Assembly (NCBI GenBank): GCA_964035795.1
Contig: OZ038322.1
Span: forward strand, 3,692,264-3,756,263
From: Pterobdella sp. o SKG-2022
Taxonomy: Eukaryota; Annelida; Clitellata; Hirudinida; Piscicolidae
DNA length: 64,000 nt
Direction of reading: 5' to 3'
Below are positions 11,580 to 24,059 of the stretch, in pieces (within the stretch, counting starts at the first letter, position 1; every line of letters starts with the position of its first letter). The translations under genes were made by a program, and so were the position numbers. Under the pieces are notes generated by a model. The model was given only the letters and a program-made list of their open reading frames with translations, was not told the origin of the DNA and searched no databases.

Positions 11580-14500
11580 TTATTCGTTTCCATCAGTATC
11601 TTGGTCATTGGGTAAAACTTCCATCTCTGAAAGAAGCTTTGTACTTGAAGACTTTTCATATTTCTTATAAATATTTTCAACATCTTCTATAGTTTGAGGT
11701 AGGTCCAATCCATCGGTTTTGGGCAAAATAAGAAGTATTAGTGCGCTTATAAATGAAGATGTACCAAAGAGCACATATATTCCTATAGGGAAGACCATGA
11801 GCTATAAGAGATATTGTGATAACTTATTGAAACATTTTCAAAAATATAAAAATTCACAATGAAAGAATACCAAAAAAAATTGTTTATCAATGAAAAATGT
11901 ATCAAACGATATATAATAAAAAATTCAAGATGCAAGAGCTTTTTTTGCATACGTCGTTTTGTGGACCACCAAAAGAACCAAAGTTTTATACAAAACATGA
12001 TAGAAATTTTTCATTGTACACCATAAATAACGCAACTAACTGAAACTAAACCAACCAAAATTATAACACTTGAAAAATCAACAGATTCAACTGCATATAT
12101 GTACTTATATATGTGAGTCTCACAATCTGACTCGCGGGCATGTGTAAGTTCAATACACACATTCATACCACAACTCCCATATACGAAAAATTACTCAAAA
12201 AATTCTTCATAAGGATTGTTGAAACTCATTTATAGAAAAAACTTTATTAACCAAGTTAAAGGAGAGGGAAGCAAAGGCCAATCCAACTCGACTGATAATG
12301 TAGCAGATGCCAACGGCCTGATTTCTTTTAAACAATTTTTTAATTCAAGTTTTGTATGTTAACTTTAACGTGAAAGATTTTTAGGTATGCTTATTTATTT
12401 CGATAATCAAAATTTCATCTTAATTTAGTCTATGTATGGACCAACCAAAGTGAGATGTCTAGCAGGTGAAAATGAAAAGATCACATTTATAGAAAAGCTT
12501 TAATCCATGATAGAGAAACAACTTAAAAACAGTACACTTATTTGTGACTTCAATGCTGAATTCGGAAACAAAAAAAATATGGTAGCAGACAGCTTTGGAA
12601 GAAAAAAAAAACAAAATAGTAATGGAACTTCCCTCTACAAGCTCTTATCAACAAAAAACCTCAGAACTACAAACAAATGCTTCAACCAAGAAGCAAACAT
12701 AACAACCTGGAAAGGCGCAAAAAAATAGCCAACAAACTCATCTTCAACAAAATAGACTATATAATCATACAAGCCAAACATAAATGGAGATTACTTTCAG
12801 CAAAATCTCACAATGACATGGAAACCCTTTTTGACCCCAAAACAGATATCCTAAACACTAAACTTCACCAAATAAATTCAAAATCGAATTCAAATAAAAA
12901 AATAATCTTAGAAATGAGTAATTAAGAGCACCAACTAGCAGAACTGTCTAGAAAACAAAAAGACATTTGGTTAAAAATGAGAACAAAAGTAAAAAACAAT
13001 ACAAAATATGAGAAGCTGAAACTACTGAAAAAGCAATAAGTAAAACGAATTAAATCCAAAGCCAAAATACATTATGATAAATGGTTAGATAGGCAACTAC
13101 TGAAAATTCAAAAATGCTCTGATTACATGCAGGTTTTTCAAACTGTCAAAGTTTTGAAAATGAAAAACTTGCGAACTAACAAGTCAAACAAAAGACATTG
13201 AAAATCACTTCAAGTAGAAATACAGTCCAGATGTCTCAGCCACCCATCCAATACAACTAACCCCTCCAAAAAATTTTGGAAAAAGAACAAATATTGAAAA
13301 AGTTCAAAATGCACCAAAAAAACTCAAAAATGAAAAATGCCAATACAATGAAGGTATTCTTGCTGAACTTTTAAAATATGTTGAAAGAAGTATAACTAAA
13401 ATAACAACCGATGAGTTCAATCGAGCCATTTCAATAGAAAAAGACATCGGAATCAACTCTGCAATTTTAATACCCCGTGCCACACAAAACACCGAAAACT
13501 TAAAAACTATCTGCATTGTTCCGGTATTGATAAAAAATCTCCTCTCATCACCCTAATAGAATACAAAAAGCCGCAAAAGAGTTTATCGGTTTCACTCAAT
13601 CGGCGTTTAAAAAAGGTAGATCTACCGCTGACATCATTTGGGTCTATCGCTTTTATATGGCTGCCATGTATAAAACGAAAAAAACAGCATAAGAACAAGT
13701 TTAGATATCTCCCGGGTTTGACACAATAAAATGATTTTTCCTCTTAGACACCTGCTCTAATTTCCTTTCTGCAGAGAACACCATATTAATAACATACCTC
13801 CTTTCAAACACTTCCCTCACAATCAGGACCTGCATCAAATCTTTTTTAGACAACAATAGGAGCACCACAACAAAAAGACTTGAGCTTTACACTGTTTTCC
13901 ATATTTCCAAAAAAAGGAATATTTCAACTTCCGAACCAACTAGTTGGAAAAGAACTAAGCTACGCAGAGGACATAGGTTTCGTAACTGAGAAACCCTCAG
14001 ATATAGAAAAATATTAAAAAAAATGACAAAATACAACTTCAAAGTCAATCTTCAAAAAAACAGAAATAACTGCATTGACACCTACCAACCTTGAATAATA
14101 TAACAACAAAAAAATTGGGACATACCGGCCAATGATTAAAGAAATTTCCCACAGAAAAGACCTGACTCTAGGTGCCATGATCAAACTGTGGGTACTGTGG
14201 CATAAAAACAAAATTACTCAAAACAAAAAATTGAGAATTTTCAACGCGTATATTCTCTCCATATTCCTCTACAATTGGGGCACGTGATCATTGACGAAAA
14301 CAGGTAAAGACAAGCTGGACGCTTTTTCAGAGACGTCTTCTTTGAAGGGTCATGGGCGTTTTTTAGCCAGAAAAAATCACATTTGATGAGCTATATTGCA
14401 AACCAAGCAAAAAAAATTCAGCACTACGATAAGAAACAGAAGATTCACCTCACTAGGACATATTCTGAGACTGTACAGACTCGTCTATGTAAACATCAAT

Positions 14501-17500
14501 AAACGCATACTTTCTCGCTCCAACCAAACCAACCCAAGACCAACCAAAAACCACTATAGTCTCTGTTCTACAAAAACACCTCAAATCTTTCAACATCAAT
14601 TTAAATAACTTCGAAGATTTCCATCATATAAGAGCTACCATTTAGAAGAAACAATGGACAAATCTTATTAGCATTGGACAATGTTTGTAACTATATTTTT
14701 TTCCAAAAAATAAAAATTTGAATAAATAAATAAAACGCTTGCTACACCCACTAACACACAGGGCAGCAATATTCTATCAAACCTCAGAAAGACTCAGTTT
14801 AACCCATTTATGCGTAGCGTCCTATATATAGTCCACTCTGATAATTTCGAGTAAAATAACCGTTTTTATTGTTTTACTTAAACCTTTAATTAATTTTCCA
14901 ATATCTTCATTGAAAGCACCAGATTTAGTTAGGCCCGTATAGCTCAGCGGTAGAGCGTTAGAATAAGTATCTAAAATTACCGGGTTCGATCCCGTGTGGG
15001 CCGACAATTAGCCCCTGTTCTACACTGTTTTCGCCACATTAAATTTGTAGCAAGCGCTTTGAGCTATAAGAAAAAGCGCTTTATATACTGCATTACATTA
15101 CATTACATTAGTACAAATTTCCTACATTGGGCCTAGACGCTACTAAGAAAGCTTTAGGTTTTGACGCAAACTGTGAATTCTTGTATAATAACCTTAAATT
15201 AGTAGGGAACAGAGAAGCTGAGTAGTTAAATGAAAGTGCCCAAACCATACAAGAAAGAAACTTCGATAGATTACCAAAAATCAATGTAGTGTAAGTTGTA
15301 ATCTCATCACCTGTAATGTAAAATTTTTTTGATTAAATAAATGAACGAACAAATAGCGTATAGCTCAGAAGTAGAACGTTAGACTAATTATCTAAAATTA
15401 TCGGATTCGATCCCACGTGGGCCGACAATTAGCACCTGTTCTACAGTGTTTTTCGCTACATAAAATTTGTAGCAAGCGCTTTGATCTATAAGGAAAAGCG
15501 CTATTAAAATTGTTCATTGATAAAAAAGCATAAACAAAGTTTTTCATTATATAGTAATTTTTTTAGCAGGTATATTGATGTTAATTTTTTTCTTCCATTT
15601 GTAAGTTGTTTTTTCATTAATAAACCTCACGATAAATGAAGCCTTATAATGGGAAACTCAAAGCAGTCTACGTTCTATACCAGGGGTTTTTCTCTGAAGT
15701 TTCGTCTCGTATCTGGACCGCATTGAATTCAACTTATAGCATTTCATTCATTGCATTAACCATTCGGCATGTGTTAGTGTTGTCGAGCATTTTTGTCAAT
15801 TCATTTGTCGTTGGTATTTTTATATAGTTAATTTAATATTCAATTCACTAACATGGAATACGTACTCATTGTTTTGAGGCATATTGCACATAGAAATGTC
15901 AAAATAGCCGCCAAAAACATGGAAATGGTCATTAGATTTCTTGCATCGAATCTGTAAAATGATGATAAACAGTAATCTTTTCAAAAATTTTGGTAAAAAC
16001 TTACTTTTTCAATAAAATGACAGCTACAAATCCACAAGGAATTTCAACAAGACCACTGATGAAAGTGTTGATATACATGTGCTTGGTCATCGCAGAAGCA
16101 ATAAAAGTTATCCCAATGGTGCTAAAGATTGAAGCTGAAATCCATAAATGAATACTATAAGTTTTTGAAAATGTTTTAAATTTTATAATGAAGACAAAAA
16201 TATTTTTAAGATTAATTTCAGTCATGAAGTTCATGATATTACAGTTGTTCTGTCCATCAGTGATCGATGGTCTATTGATGACTTCTTTTTAAAAGCCTTC
16301 TTAGTGTAGCTCTGACTTTAGACAGTAGTAATCAGTTATTAAGATATCTGTAAACTTTCCAATGTTTGTTTTGGCTACATTTGAAGCAAATAAGCCACCA
16401 TTCAATTTTTACCAGCAGTTATAAAGCATTTGTCTAAGTCGTCTAGTTGGAATGCTTTGGAAATTACCTAGTCAGCGAGATTACGTTGGAAAACAATTGA
16501 TTTCATGTTAAGCAAGGCTTGTGATGTAATTTGCCCCACTGGATTTAGCAACGTTTTCTAAAAAACTTCATCAATAGCTTTTCAGAAGTATGCCATTTCT
16601 CATTTTATAGTTTCGAAAATAACTTCTTGAGATAAAAAATTAAAACTCACAATAAAAATAATCCAAAAGACATATGTCTGAATAGGTATGGGTTTCTATA
16701 GAGTTCTTTGATGGGATATTGGGTTTGCAATGAGTTTCCATTCGATCTAGAAAGTTTTTTATAGTTGTTTTGAAGACTTGTTATGAATTTTTCAAAGGAC
16801 TTTTTTTCGAAAAAATTTTTTTTTTCAAAAATGTTTTCTTTTTGTTGGGGTGCTATTAGTATAGGTCTTGTGTATTGAACATTATTGAGTTTTCCTGCGT
16901 TTACCAAAACTTTTTCGGCTTCATTTGTCCTGTTGTTTGCGTGTAACCAATAGATTGTTTCTGGCAAGAACCAACTAAAAAAATAATTGAAATGTTAAAA
17001 ATTTGTGTTTTAAAATGGTTTTCATGGAATACTAACGTTAGAATTGGTAGCATCAACAAACCATATATGCTAGTAATAAGTCTTAAATATCTCCAATTGC
17101 GGACAAAATACATGATAATTACCATGATACAGGTCATAAAACCCCAGTGAAAAAAAGCTGAGTTTGAAACAAAGTTTCTATTTATTTTGAAGTCATTTCA
17201 ATTAAATAAATTCCATTAATTGCTGGGGTCACCTAAAAAATAAAATTTTGTTATGTGTACTTGGTAAGAATTAACGTTTTAACATTGTGAAATGTAAAAA
17301 CGTCATGAATGGGACTCATATAAAATCAATAGAATTTTGTATTAAGAAGAAGCTTTTCGATATATTTTCTATATAATGTGCAGTGATGTTAACCTTAATT
17401 TTAAAAAAAGTTGAATATAAATTTTTAAAAATTCAAAATCGAACTTTTATTGTCTTTTCATGCATCACAAACGTTCAATCCTATTTTATGAAATAAAACT

Positions 17501-20500
17501 TGCAGAAAAGCATCCAAGAATGTATTTCGTCGCACTGAAAATAGCATAATTCCCAGAAAATGAGTTTGCAATGCCAGTGATGGACGATAAAAAAAGGAAA
17601 ATCAACATCATTGGTTTTCGTCCATAAATGTCAGCCAAACCAGACAAATAAAATGCCACAATTTTTCCCGCTTGATACATCATGTTTGACAAAGCTGCAT
17701 AATATCTTTGGTCGCAAACCAGGTCCCACTTGAAATAAGATAATTTATTGTTATTATGAGACTGATTTTTATTCATTCAATGAAATAATGTGGATTTTAG
17801 TATACAATGGATTTAAAAAACGATTGAATTCTATTTATCGACAAACTTTTTTTGATTTAAGCCTCATCAATAGGTCTCATTTTTTCACTCATGATATGAA
17901 AACTGATATTTCCCATGTCATCACTAAACTTTTTCCATCCCCTTATCATCTTTCTTCTAAAACTAATCCAAGTTCAAGACAAGTTCATTCAGCCTTCAAA
18001 CTTCATGTCTCTTTTACACAATCATCATCACCTTACCTCAACAACGACAATCCAAGAGTGATTCTTGGACGGTGTGTGAGAAAAAAAGCGACAAAGCAAA
18101 AAAACGTTCACCATTTTTAAATTGAAAATAAGGTTTCAAAGCTTATATTTCTGCCTTATTAGACTGCTTACTGCCATCTGTGAGACGTTGTGCTGAAAAA
18201 GAATGGAAGTTTCAGCAAAATATCACTAATCCATATTTTAAAGGCATAAAGAGCTGTTTGAAAAAATGTTTAATAAATAAATTGATCAATTGGTTAACTT
18301 ATTTTAAACCAAAAAAATTTTTTTGAGCATTAATGGTGCAAAATAACGATTAAAACGGAAAGAGTTTCGTGAGCAAAGAATTTTTGAGATAAAAAGAAAG
18401 TTTTTGAAATATTTTTTTTTGAAGTTGATCGAGTTTATGCCAATAAGATACATCGAAAATTTTAAAAAAAATCATTCGGTTAACTATTGATACTGAAAAA
18501 GCTCGAAAAACAAGGTGATAAATGCAGTTTTGCATCTCTGAAACGGTTTTTTTTCATTTTTTTTTTCAAATTGTTTTATTGTGAAAAACTTGAAATGTTA
18601 GCTTTCTTACTTCATTTTCACCAAATGGGCAAAATTTTGTTATGAAAAGTTTGAAACATCCGATATTTTAGACAAAATATGGCTGGTCATATAGAAATTT
18701 CGTACCCTAAACGTCAACATTCACCATCCTGTTTGCATCCCTCATTAGCCGCCATGCTTTTTTTCCAAAGTTTCAATTGACCAGCTTCAGTTTTTTTCCA
18801 TTATTTTTTTCAATGCAGTAGTTATCTGCCATGCCAGACGCCTCTTTTTTCGTCATTCTTATATTTCGAAATAAGTACATTTTTATCATTTTTAAGTTTT
18901 TCCAATTCTTCTTCTGTTTGATTTTCCTTGTCTTAGCTGTAGCTTTTTTGTTTCTATAATACAATTACAATATAATAATACACTTTATATACCGTTCAGG
19001 TGTTTCTAGGCTACATGATTATTTAAAAAAAACTAAAAATTGTTCAAACCAAATAACATACAAATATTTATTCACCAAAAATCTGAAAAAAATTTAAGGT
19101 TTTTTCCAAAAATGTATGGAAACAGAAAACCTGAAGTTTTCACTAAAGCTGTATTACAGGGTAGGGCGAGTTTCGAGCTTGAACTTATCGAAAAAAGCTT
19201 TCTATAAATTGAGTGGTCCAAGTTTTTGCTTACCTGGAATGCTGATAACATCTCGAAAACGCTTGAAAGATAGACCGGATTCATTGGATAGACGCTTGAA
19301 AATCAGCAGCAGAACCTTATAATCAATCCTTTCACTAATTTAAAACCACTGCAGACCTTTAAAAACAAGACTATAAAGTTTGATACTTTAGCTTTGCTTC
19401 TGTCATCTTTATGACATAAAGTCTTCTTTCTTTTGAAAAATATTTGATTTTTACTATTATTCAAAAGTATACAACGCTTTGAGCGTTAAACTTTTTGCAC
19501 TGCGGTGCTTATCATTCATAATTAATTTCCTATCTAAAATACTCTAAATGGCTCATGCTGAAGCTCACCTCTACTTGTTCATACATTGAGAAATTTTTTG
19601 TCTATCTTTTTCCCTGTTTTTTCTTTTTTAAACTCTATATTATTTACATAAAAACTTTTTTTACAACAAATTATTGCGTAATACCCTCTATAGTATTTTA
19701 GTGAAAACCCTCTTAAGCTAATATTTCAATGAAAAATATGAAAAATATTCAGATTCCGATAATAAATAAATGTAAAAAGTTTTTGAGAAGACTTCAAAAG
19801 AACCCATCAAAGAAGTATACCTCGTTAACAATAGTAAGACCACAATTTTGATCTTCATACTCCCAGCCATCAGTGCAATCTACTGTTTTGTTACTAACAG
19901 TAGAATTGACAAATATTGAGCACGATTCTAAATTTCCCTCATTATCTCTAGGAATCCATTGTTGTATTGAAGAGTTTTCTGGAAATTTACAGTGGTGCTT
20001 CGGTATGTAACCTGCATGGATGTACATAGAGATTATCGAGATTATTTTAAATGTTGTTTCTATATATATTACTAACTCACAGATAAATTTAAAAATAAGT
20101 ATTGATTTTTTCTATCTTTTTATTATAAATATGATAAATTTTTTTATAAAAAACTCTCCATATATCAAAAAATAAAGTTACTAAGTAACTATATATATTA
20201 ACTGCCCCATTTTGAGCTTAAAGAAAAAAAGTAAAGTTTCCAACAATTTTTAATATCTATCTATGCCTAAAAAATCATTTTTTTCATTATTTAAGGCTTA
20301 TTCGGAATAGCATTGTTAAAACTATATAATGAGATTTATGGAAACTAATGATTTTTATCAAAGTATGAAGCTTTATGTTAACAATGTAACATTTTCAATT
20401 ATCCTAAATTTATTTATTTTATGGCTGAAAAAATCATTAACACTATATACTTTTAACTTTTTATTCTATAAAAATACAGAATTGATTGCAAAAAATCTAT

Positions 20501-21454
20501 TGATTAGCATCATGTTATTGTTATCGACAGTCCTATATGTTATTTTTGTTTCATATAATAAATATATGGGTTATATATTTTTAATTGGAAAAAAATTTTG
20601 CAGAAGCACTTATAGTTTTAGGTTTTTGATCTAATCTTATTTTATGTTCTGTATGATAATACAGTGTTTTATTGTCTAAATTATTTCCATTATTATCAAG
20701 TTGCATAGTCTGCAATTTACCAACAAAATTTGCTTCAAAAGCGTTTATAAAGCTTCAACGGTAGGAACAAATCATATTTCATATTAAAGTCACTTAAATT
20801 TTATATCAAGAAAAGCACAAAAATTAAAATAGAAGATTCAACATAAAAAGGCCTCCCAACCAAGTGGAGTTCACGCTAACTAAGTAAGCGAAGCGATTTC
20901 TGTATATACCAATACTATTGAAGCAGAACTGGATCAGCTTTTTTAATTTTCTATTTCTCCCACTAAAAAACATTGTTTTAAACTGTTTTTGATTTTTGAT
21001 TTTTTATTTATATTCTAAAAACAAATGATATCATTTAAAGTTTTAAATTGGTCACACTTTTAAAAAGAACATCGTTTACAATAATAATTACATAAACTGT
21101 ATTATCTTTTCAAATATTAACTTTCACTTGGATCATTATTGATTTAAATATCAATGATTTAAAAAAATTCTCATCAACTTCACTAATAATTTGTATTAAG
21201 CTTAAACTTATGGGAAGATTTATTATTTCAAAAAAAATAATGAATCTTAAGCTTTCCTCTTTTTGAAGAAATAAAAATGAAAAATACACTTACATTTTAT
21301 GTTGAGATAAAAAAGAAATTCACCAACCAACAAAGATGTAAGTCCATTTATGAAAAACTGATGTTGGTTCCAAAATAAAAACGACCGCAAAAAAGATCAA
21401 AACCAGCCATTTCTTCATGAAGCCCAGTTTCTCTATTGCTTCGTTTACCTCCAT
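11580..21454 (-). CDS. SLC22-family organic ion transporter, with a frame break and an unlocated exon
   Basis: SLC22 proteins are 12-helix major-facilitator carriers of organic cations or anions in the plasma membrane. Exons in coding order: 21454-21328 (M-E-V-N-E-A-I-E-K-L, first helix), 20011-19821 (large extracellular loop with cysteines and C-T-D-G-W-E-Y), 17728-17500 (W-D-L-V-C, helices 2-3, G-L-A-D-I-Y-G-R-K-P signature loop), 17222-17037, 16974-16651 (L-P-E-T-I-Y-W-L), 16154-16005 (S-G-L-V-E-I-P-C-G), 15951-15866 and 11801-11580 (last helix, L-P-K-T-D-G-L-D-L-P-Q-T-I-E-D-V-E-N). Splice phases agree throughout except at two places. One base is missing from a T run at 17185-17188. The 15866 exon ends in phase 1 but the last exon starts in phase 0, and helices 10-11 are absent, so at least one exon was not located. 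Substrate cannot be inferred. The gene may be a pseudogene, or the breaks may be assembly errors. Confidence 0.8.
12420..14735 (+). mobile_element. Decayed LINE (RTE/CR1-like type) antisense in an SLC22 intron
   Basis: The plus strand begins with an apurinic endonuclease relic: L-I-C-D-F-N-A-E-F-G-N-K near 12535, then N-S-N-G-T-S-L-Y-K-L-L-S-T and T-T-W-K-G-A-K-K, then I-D-Y-I-I-I-Q. A linker and a frameshifted reverse transcriptase follow (G-I-L-A-E-L-L-K-Y and S-A-I-L-I-P-R at 13350-13480). Near 14400-14600 come the C-terminal blocks R-R-F-T-S-L-G-H-I-L-R-L and, in another frame, R-P-K-T-T. The tail at 14700-14735 is AAATAAATAAATAAA-like. Many stops and frame breaks make it dead. Clade assignment is tentative. 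Confidence 0.75.
14932..15110 (+). repeat. tRNA-derived SINE, copy 1
   Basis: The head folds as a tRNA: acceptor stem GGCCCGT/GTGGGCC, D-arm AGCTCAGCGGTAGAGC (Pol III A box), T-arm GGGTTCGATCCC (B box). Anticodon-stem TTAGA/TCTAA encloses a 7-nt loop. The body follows (GTAGCAAGCGCTTTGAGCTA, AAAAAGCGCTTTATATACTG) and ends in a CATTA pentamer tail. Other copies carry loop CTAATTA, suggesting descent from tRNA-Ile(AAT). The tRNA part is continuous with the body, so it is not a functional tRNA gene. Confidence 0.88.
15111..15354 (+). mobile_element. Probable LINE 3'-end relic between two SINEs
   Basis: Plus-strand frame gives G-L-D-A-T-K-K-A-L-G-F-D-A-N-C-E-F-L-Y-N then a stop, followed by L-N-E-S-A-Q-T-I-Q-E-R-N-F-D. 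It ends in TTGATTAAATAAATGAACGA, the kind of simple tail seen at LINE 3' ends. The family is not recognised. Confidence 0.3.
15355..15512 (+). repeat. tRNA-derived SINE, copy 2
   Basis: Same family as 14932-15110. It starts GCGTATAGCTCAGAAGTAGA, has T-arm GGATTCGATCCCACGTGGGC, and carries the AGCAAGCGCTTTGATCTATA body. It lacks the CATTA tail. The head is missing its first acceptor bases. Confidence 0.85.
16255..16600 (-). pseudogene. Unidentified coding-like relic in an SLC22 intron
   Basis: One minus-strand frame reads L-N-P-V-G-Q-I-T-S-Q-A-L-L-N-M-K-S-I-V then, across several in-frame stops, K-A-F-Q-L-D-D-L-D-K-C-F-I-T-A-G. The composition is protein-like and the sequence is more complex than neighbouring intron. 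Probably a dead mobile-element ORF; family not recognised. Confidence 0.25.
17729..19820. other. SLC22 intron
   Basis: Mostly AT-rich. A plus-strand ORF at 17788-18120 has no recognisable domain and biased composition, and I treat it as chance. A LINE linker relic at 18723-18964 is listed separately. An antiparallel pair of ORFs at 19072-19322 could not be assigned. Confidence 0.5.
18723..18964 (-). mobile_element. LINE fragment, linker before the reverse transcriptase
   Basis: Minus strand reads M-T-K-K-E-A-S-G-M-A-D-N-Y-C-I-E-K-N-N-G then K-K-L-K-L-V-N-W-K. The same block occurs in the LINE at 26.6 kb (M-I-K-K-E-E-S-D-L-A-N-T-D-C-I-D-N-T-N-G), so this is a short relic of that family. Confidence 0.5.
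20012..21327. other. SLC22 first intron
   Basis: AT-rich, with canonical ends (GTTGGT donor, GCAG acceptor). No exon, RNA gene or recognisable element seen. Confidence 0.55.
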
Positions 21455-22562
21455 CTTTTTTGAAGTTTTTAATGCTTAAAATCTAAACTGGGAAACTTCA
21501 ATGTAATTATTTGAAAAAAGCATAACGGTGCATAAATAATCACAAGGTCACAAGTCTAGTTGAATAATGCTTTATTGTTCAGTTCTTTTCTTAAATAATA
21601 CAAAAGTTTGGACTATTTATAGCTTAGTTTTCTAATTTTTTTTCAATTAATATAAACATTGTTGCATATTTTGATGAGTTAAATAATTTAAAGATTTTTT
21701 ATGCGGGTAATAATTATTTAAACAAATTTAATATTAAGGAAAACTTTAACAGAAAGAGATTTATTGGAACCAAAATAGACACTTGAACAATCACCAAGTG
21801 TCAGAAAAAAGATTTAAGAAACTTGTCGAAGTTTGATTGAATAAACTCTTTTTGCAGTATATATCTAAAAATAATGAGACACAAAATATAGGGATATGCA
21901 AAGTTATATTTTCATTCAAACAATTAGAATTGTAGTTTAGAAATTATGAAATGGAAAATACGAACAAATAGTGCCATTGGTGACTGACAAGATCATTACA
22001 TATGTTCTTAATATCAGCTAGTCAAGTAATATCCACACTATTTCTGTTTGTTTAACACAAGCAGGTTATGCGTTTTTCAGTCTTGTTTGACACTCACCTA
22101 AAGATCATGTCTAGATAAGACTTCAGTATTCAATTTGCAAACTAGTTGGCATAAGTAAGGGCATACAGTCTCAAAACTCTTCAAGTTTTCGTGATAGTCC
22201 AAAATAAATAGAAAAGCCGTGAATCTCGGTCCAACCCATGTAAGCATGTAAAACGATCATGAAAGAAATTCAAAATTACTGCCGAAGCGGAAAAAGTTTC
22301 CACAAATCAAGTTATCATCTTAGCTTTGAAAAATATTTGAGTAGAATTTTCAAGAGTTTAAAATAAATTTAAGGTTATAATAAAGGCCCTTATCGAAACA
22401 AAAAAATAGTTTTTATGGTGGGAAAAATTTGAAAAAATGAAACAAAACAGAGAAAATTTGCTTTTAATAATTGAATTTCATACTATTAAAAACAAACTAT
22501 TTATCAAAAACGCTTTGAATCAAACACTTTTATTAATTGAAAAAGCATAATTTTCTTCAGCC
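21455..22562. other. Upstream region of the SLC22 gene
   Basis: Presumed promoter and 5' UTR lie here, but no TATA box or initiator can be assigned with confidence. No coding signal seen. Confidence 0.4.
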
Positions 22563-23853
22563 AATGTAAATACTGCAAATTATTTAAACCCAGAAAGTAA
22601 TTTTATTGAGTTAACAAAGTAACATTATCAAGTACTTTAAAATTTGAAAACACCAATGCTTATATACTGAACATAGATAAAATAAAATAAATGAATAAAT
22701 AAAAATTAATAAAAAATACTTTAAAAAATAAAATTTAAAAAAAAATAAAAACAAAAACAAAAAAATAATAATAATAATATAAATAATATAAAAAAAAATA
22801 AATAAATGCCCTAAAGCAAAAAATTATGTAATCCTATCCTTTCTGAAAAACAAAAGGGTTTTAATGTCTCTATGGTCGTTGAGTGATGGATTCACATTTT
22901 TGTGAAATAAGCTTCCAAAAATCTTCTTTACTTCCAATCACCCGAGGCTCTGCTCAGTACTTTCCATTCGAATTCATGAGAGGGATTTTTGGAAACATGT
23001 TAGGCAGGTTCTGATGTGTCATTTGTTGCCTTGTTCTGAGCCCATCTGATAGTTGCAATTCTTTTGGTCTCGCCTACATACGTCTCTTTGCAACAACACT
23101 CCCCTTTATAAATAAAATTGTGGACATGAGTATTCCTATTTTTGAGGGGAAATAGGGTTCTAATCTTAGGTGTCACCCAAGAAAAAGAGAACTTAATTTT
23201 ATTGCTAGTGAATGAATTTTTTTAATGTATTCGAAAATGCAGAATTCGTTTTTCGGACAAAATTTAATTTTGAAGTGACTCCTCTTCTTGCTCTCTTGGA
23301 GACCCTCTGGGACAGGGCAATCTCTTTCCTTAGTTTCAAATTGCCTTATTATATGAAGGATGAATTTAACTTGAAAAACTGCCCGTATGTATTTTTCCTT
23401 TATTAATTTTAGTCCGTGTTTGAAATCCGATCCAATTCTAATAGTCTTAATAAAATTTCGTTGAATCATGTTTTTTTGTATTGCTTTGGGATCGCCGATG
23501 ACCAATGCGTGGGCAATTTGGTTTCTTTCCACACAACTTTGAAGGCGAATGTACCATTTATATTTCTGAAAATATTAGTGTCTAGAAACTTCGAAAAAAT
23601 TCTTCTCGATTGTGAGTGCAATGTGAAAGGAGATGAGGGCGTTATTATTATTTTTTTTTTCAATTTTATCATATTATTTTCTTAATTTTATTTATATTTA
23701 TCAATTCTTTCTTAATTTTATTTTATCTATGGTCATTATATAAGCAACGGTGTCTTCGAATTTTAACGTACTTGATAATGTTACTTTGTTAACGAAAAGC
23801 TTTGGACTCAATAAAATTACTTTTTGTGTTCAAATAATTTGCAGTAACTGAAT
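22563..23853 (-). mobile_element. Penelope-like element relic with inverted flanking arms
   Basis: The minus strand has an ORF at 23532-23173 with a basic stretch resembling the C-terminal part of Penelope-type reverse transcriptases. Downstream it reads F-I-K-G-E-C-C-C-K-E-T-Y-V-G-E-T-K-R (about 23110-23060), the hallmark of the GIY-YIG endonuclease domain of Penelope-like elements. Stops and frameshifts interrupt the rest. Flanks 22563-22654 and 23749-23853 are inverted copies of one ~92-nt sequence (…GTACTTGATAATGTTACTTT…). The right arm carries an extra ~13 nt. An A-rich stretch lies at 22680-22810. Truncated and inactive. Confidence 0.65.
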
Positions 23854-24059
23854 AATAATATGAAGCTTTTCGTATCTTGAACTCACATTATCAGGTATAC
23901 AAACTTGAATACGTTGCTAACTGCCTTGGCAACATCATTTAATATTAATTATAAAATACTTAAAATGAATAATAAAAATGAAATTCTGAAATATCAAAAT
24001 AAAATTAACTGAGAGTTATCATTTTTAAAGGAGTGTGCTTATGCGAGAACACCTACATT

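Noticed and set aside
14932..15005. Possible functional tRNA gene
   Set aside because: The cloverleaf is good, but the sequence is continuous with a repeated SINE body and tail found at three other loci.
17788..18120. 110-codon plus-strand ORF
   Set aside because: Inside an SLC22 intron, with biased composition, no domain and no splice context.
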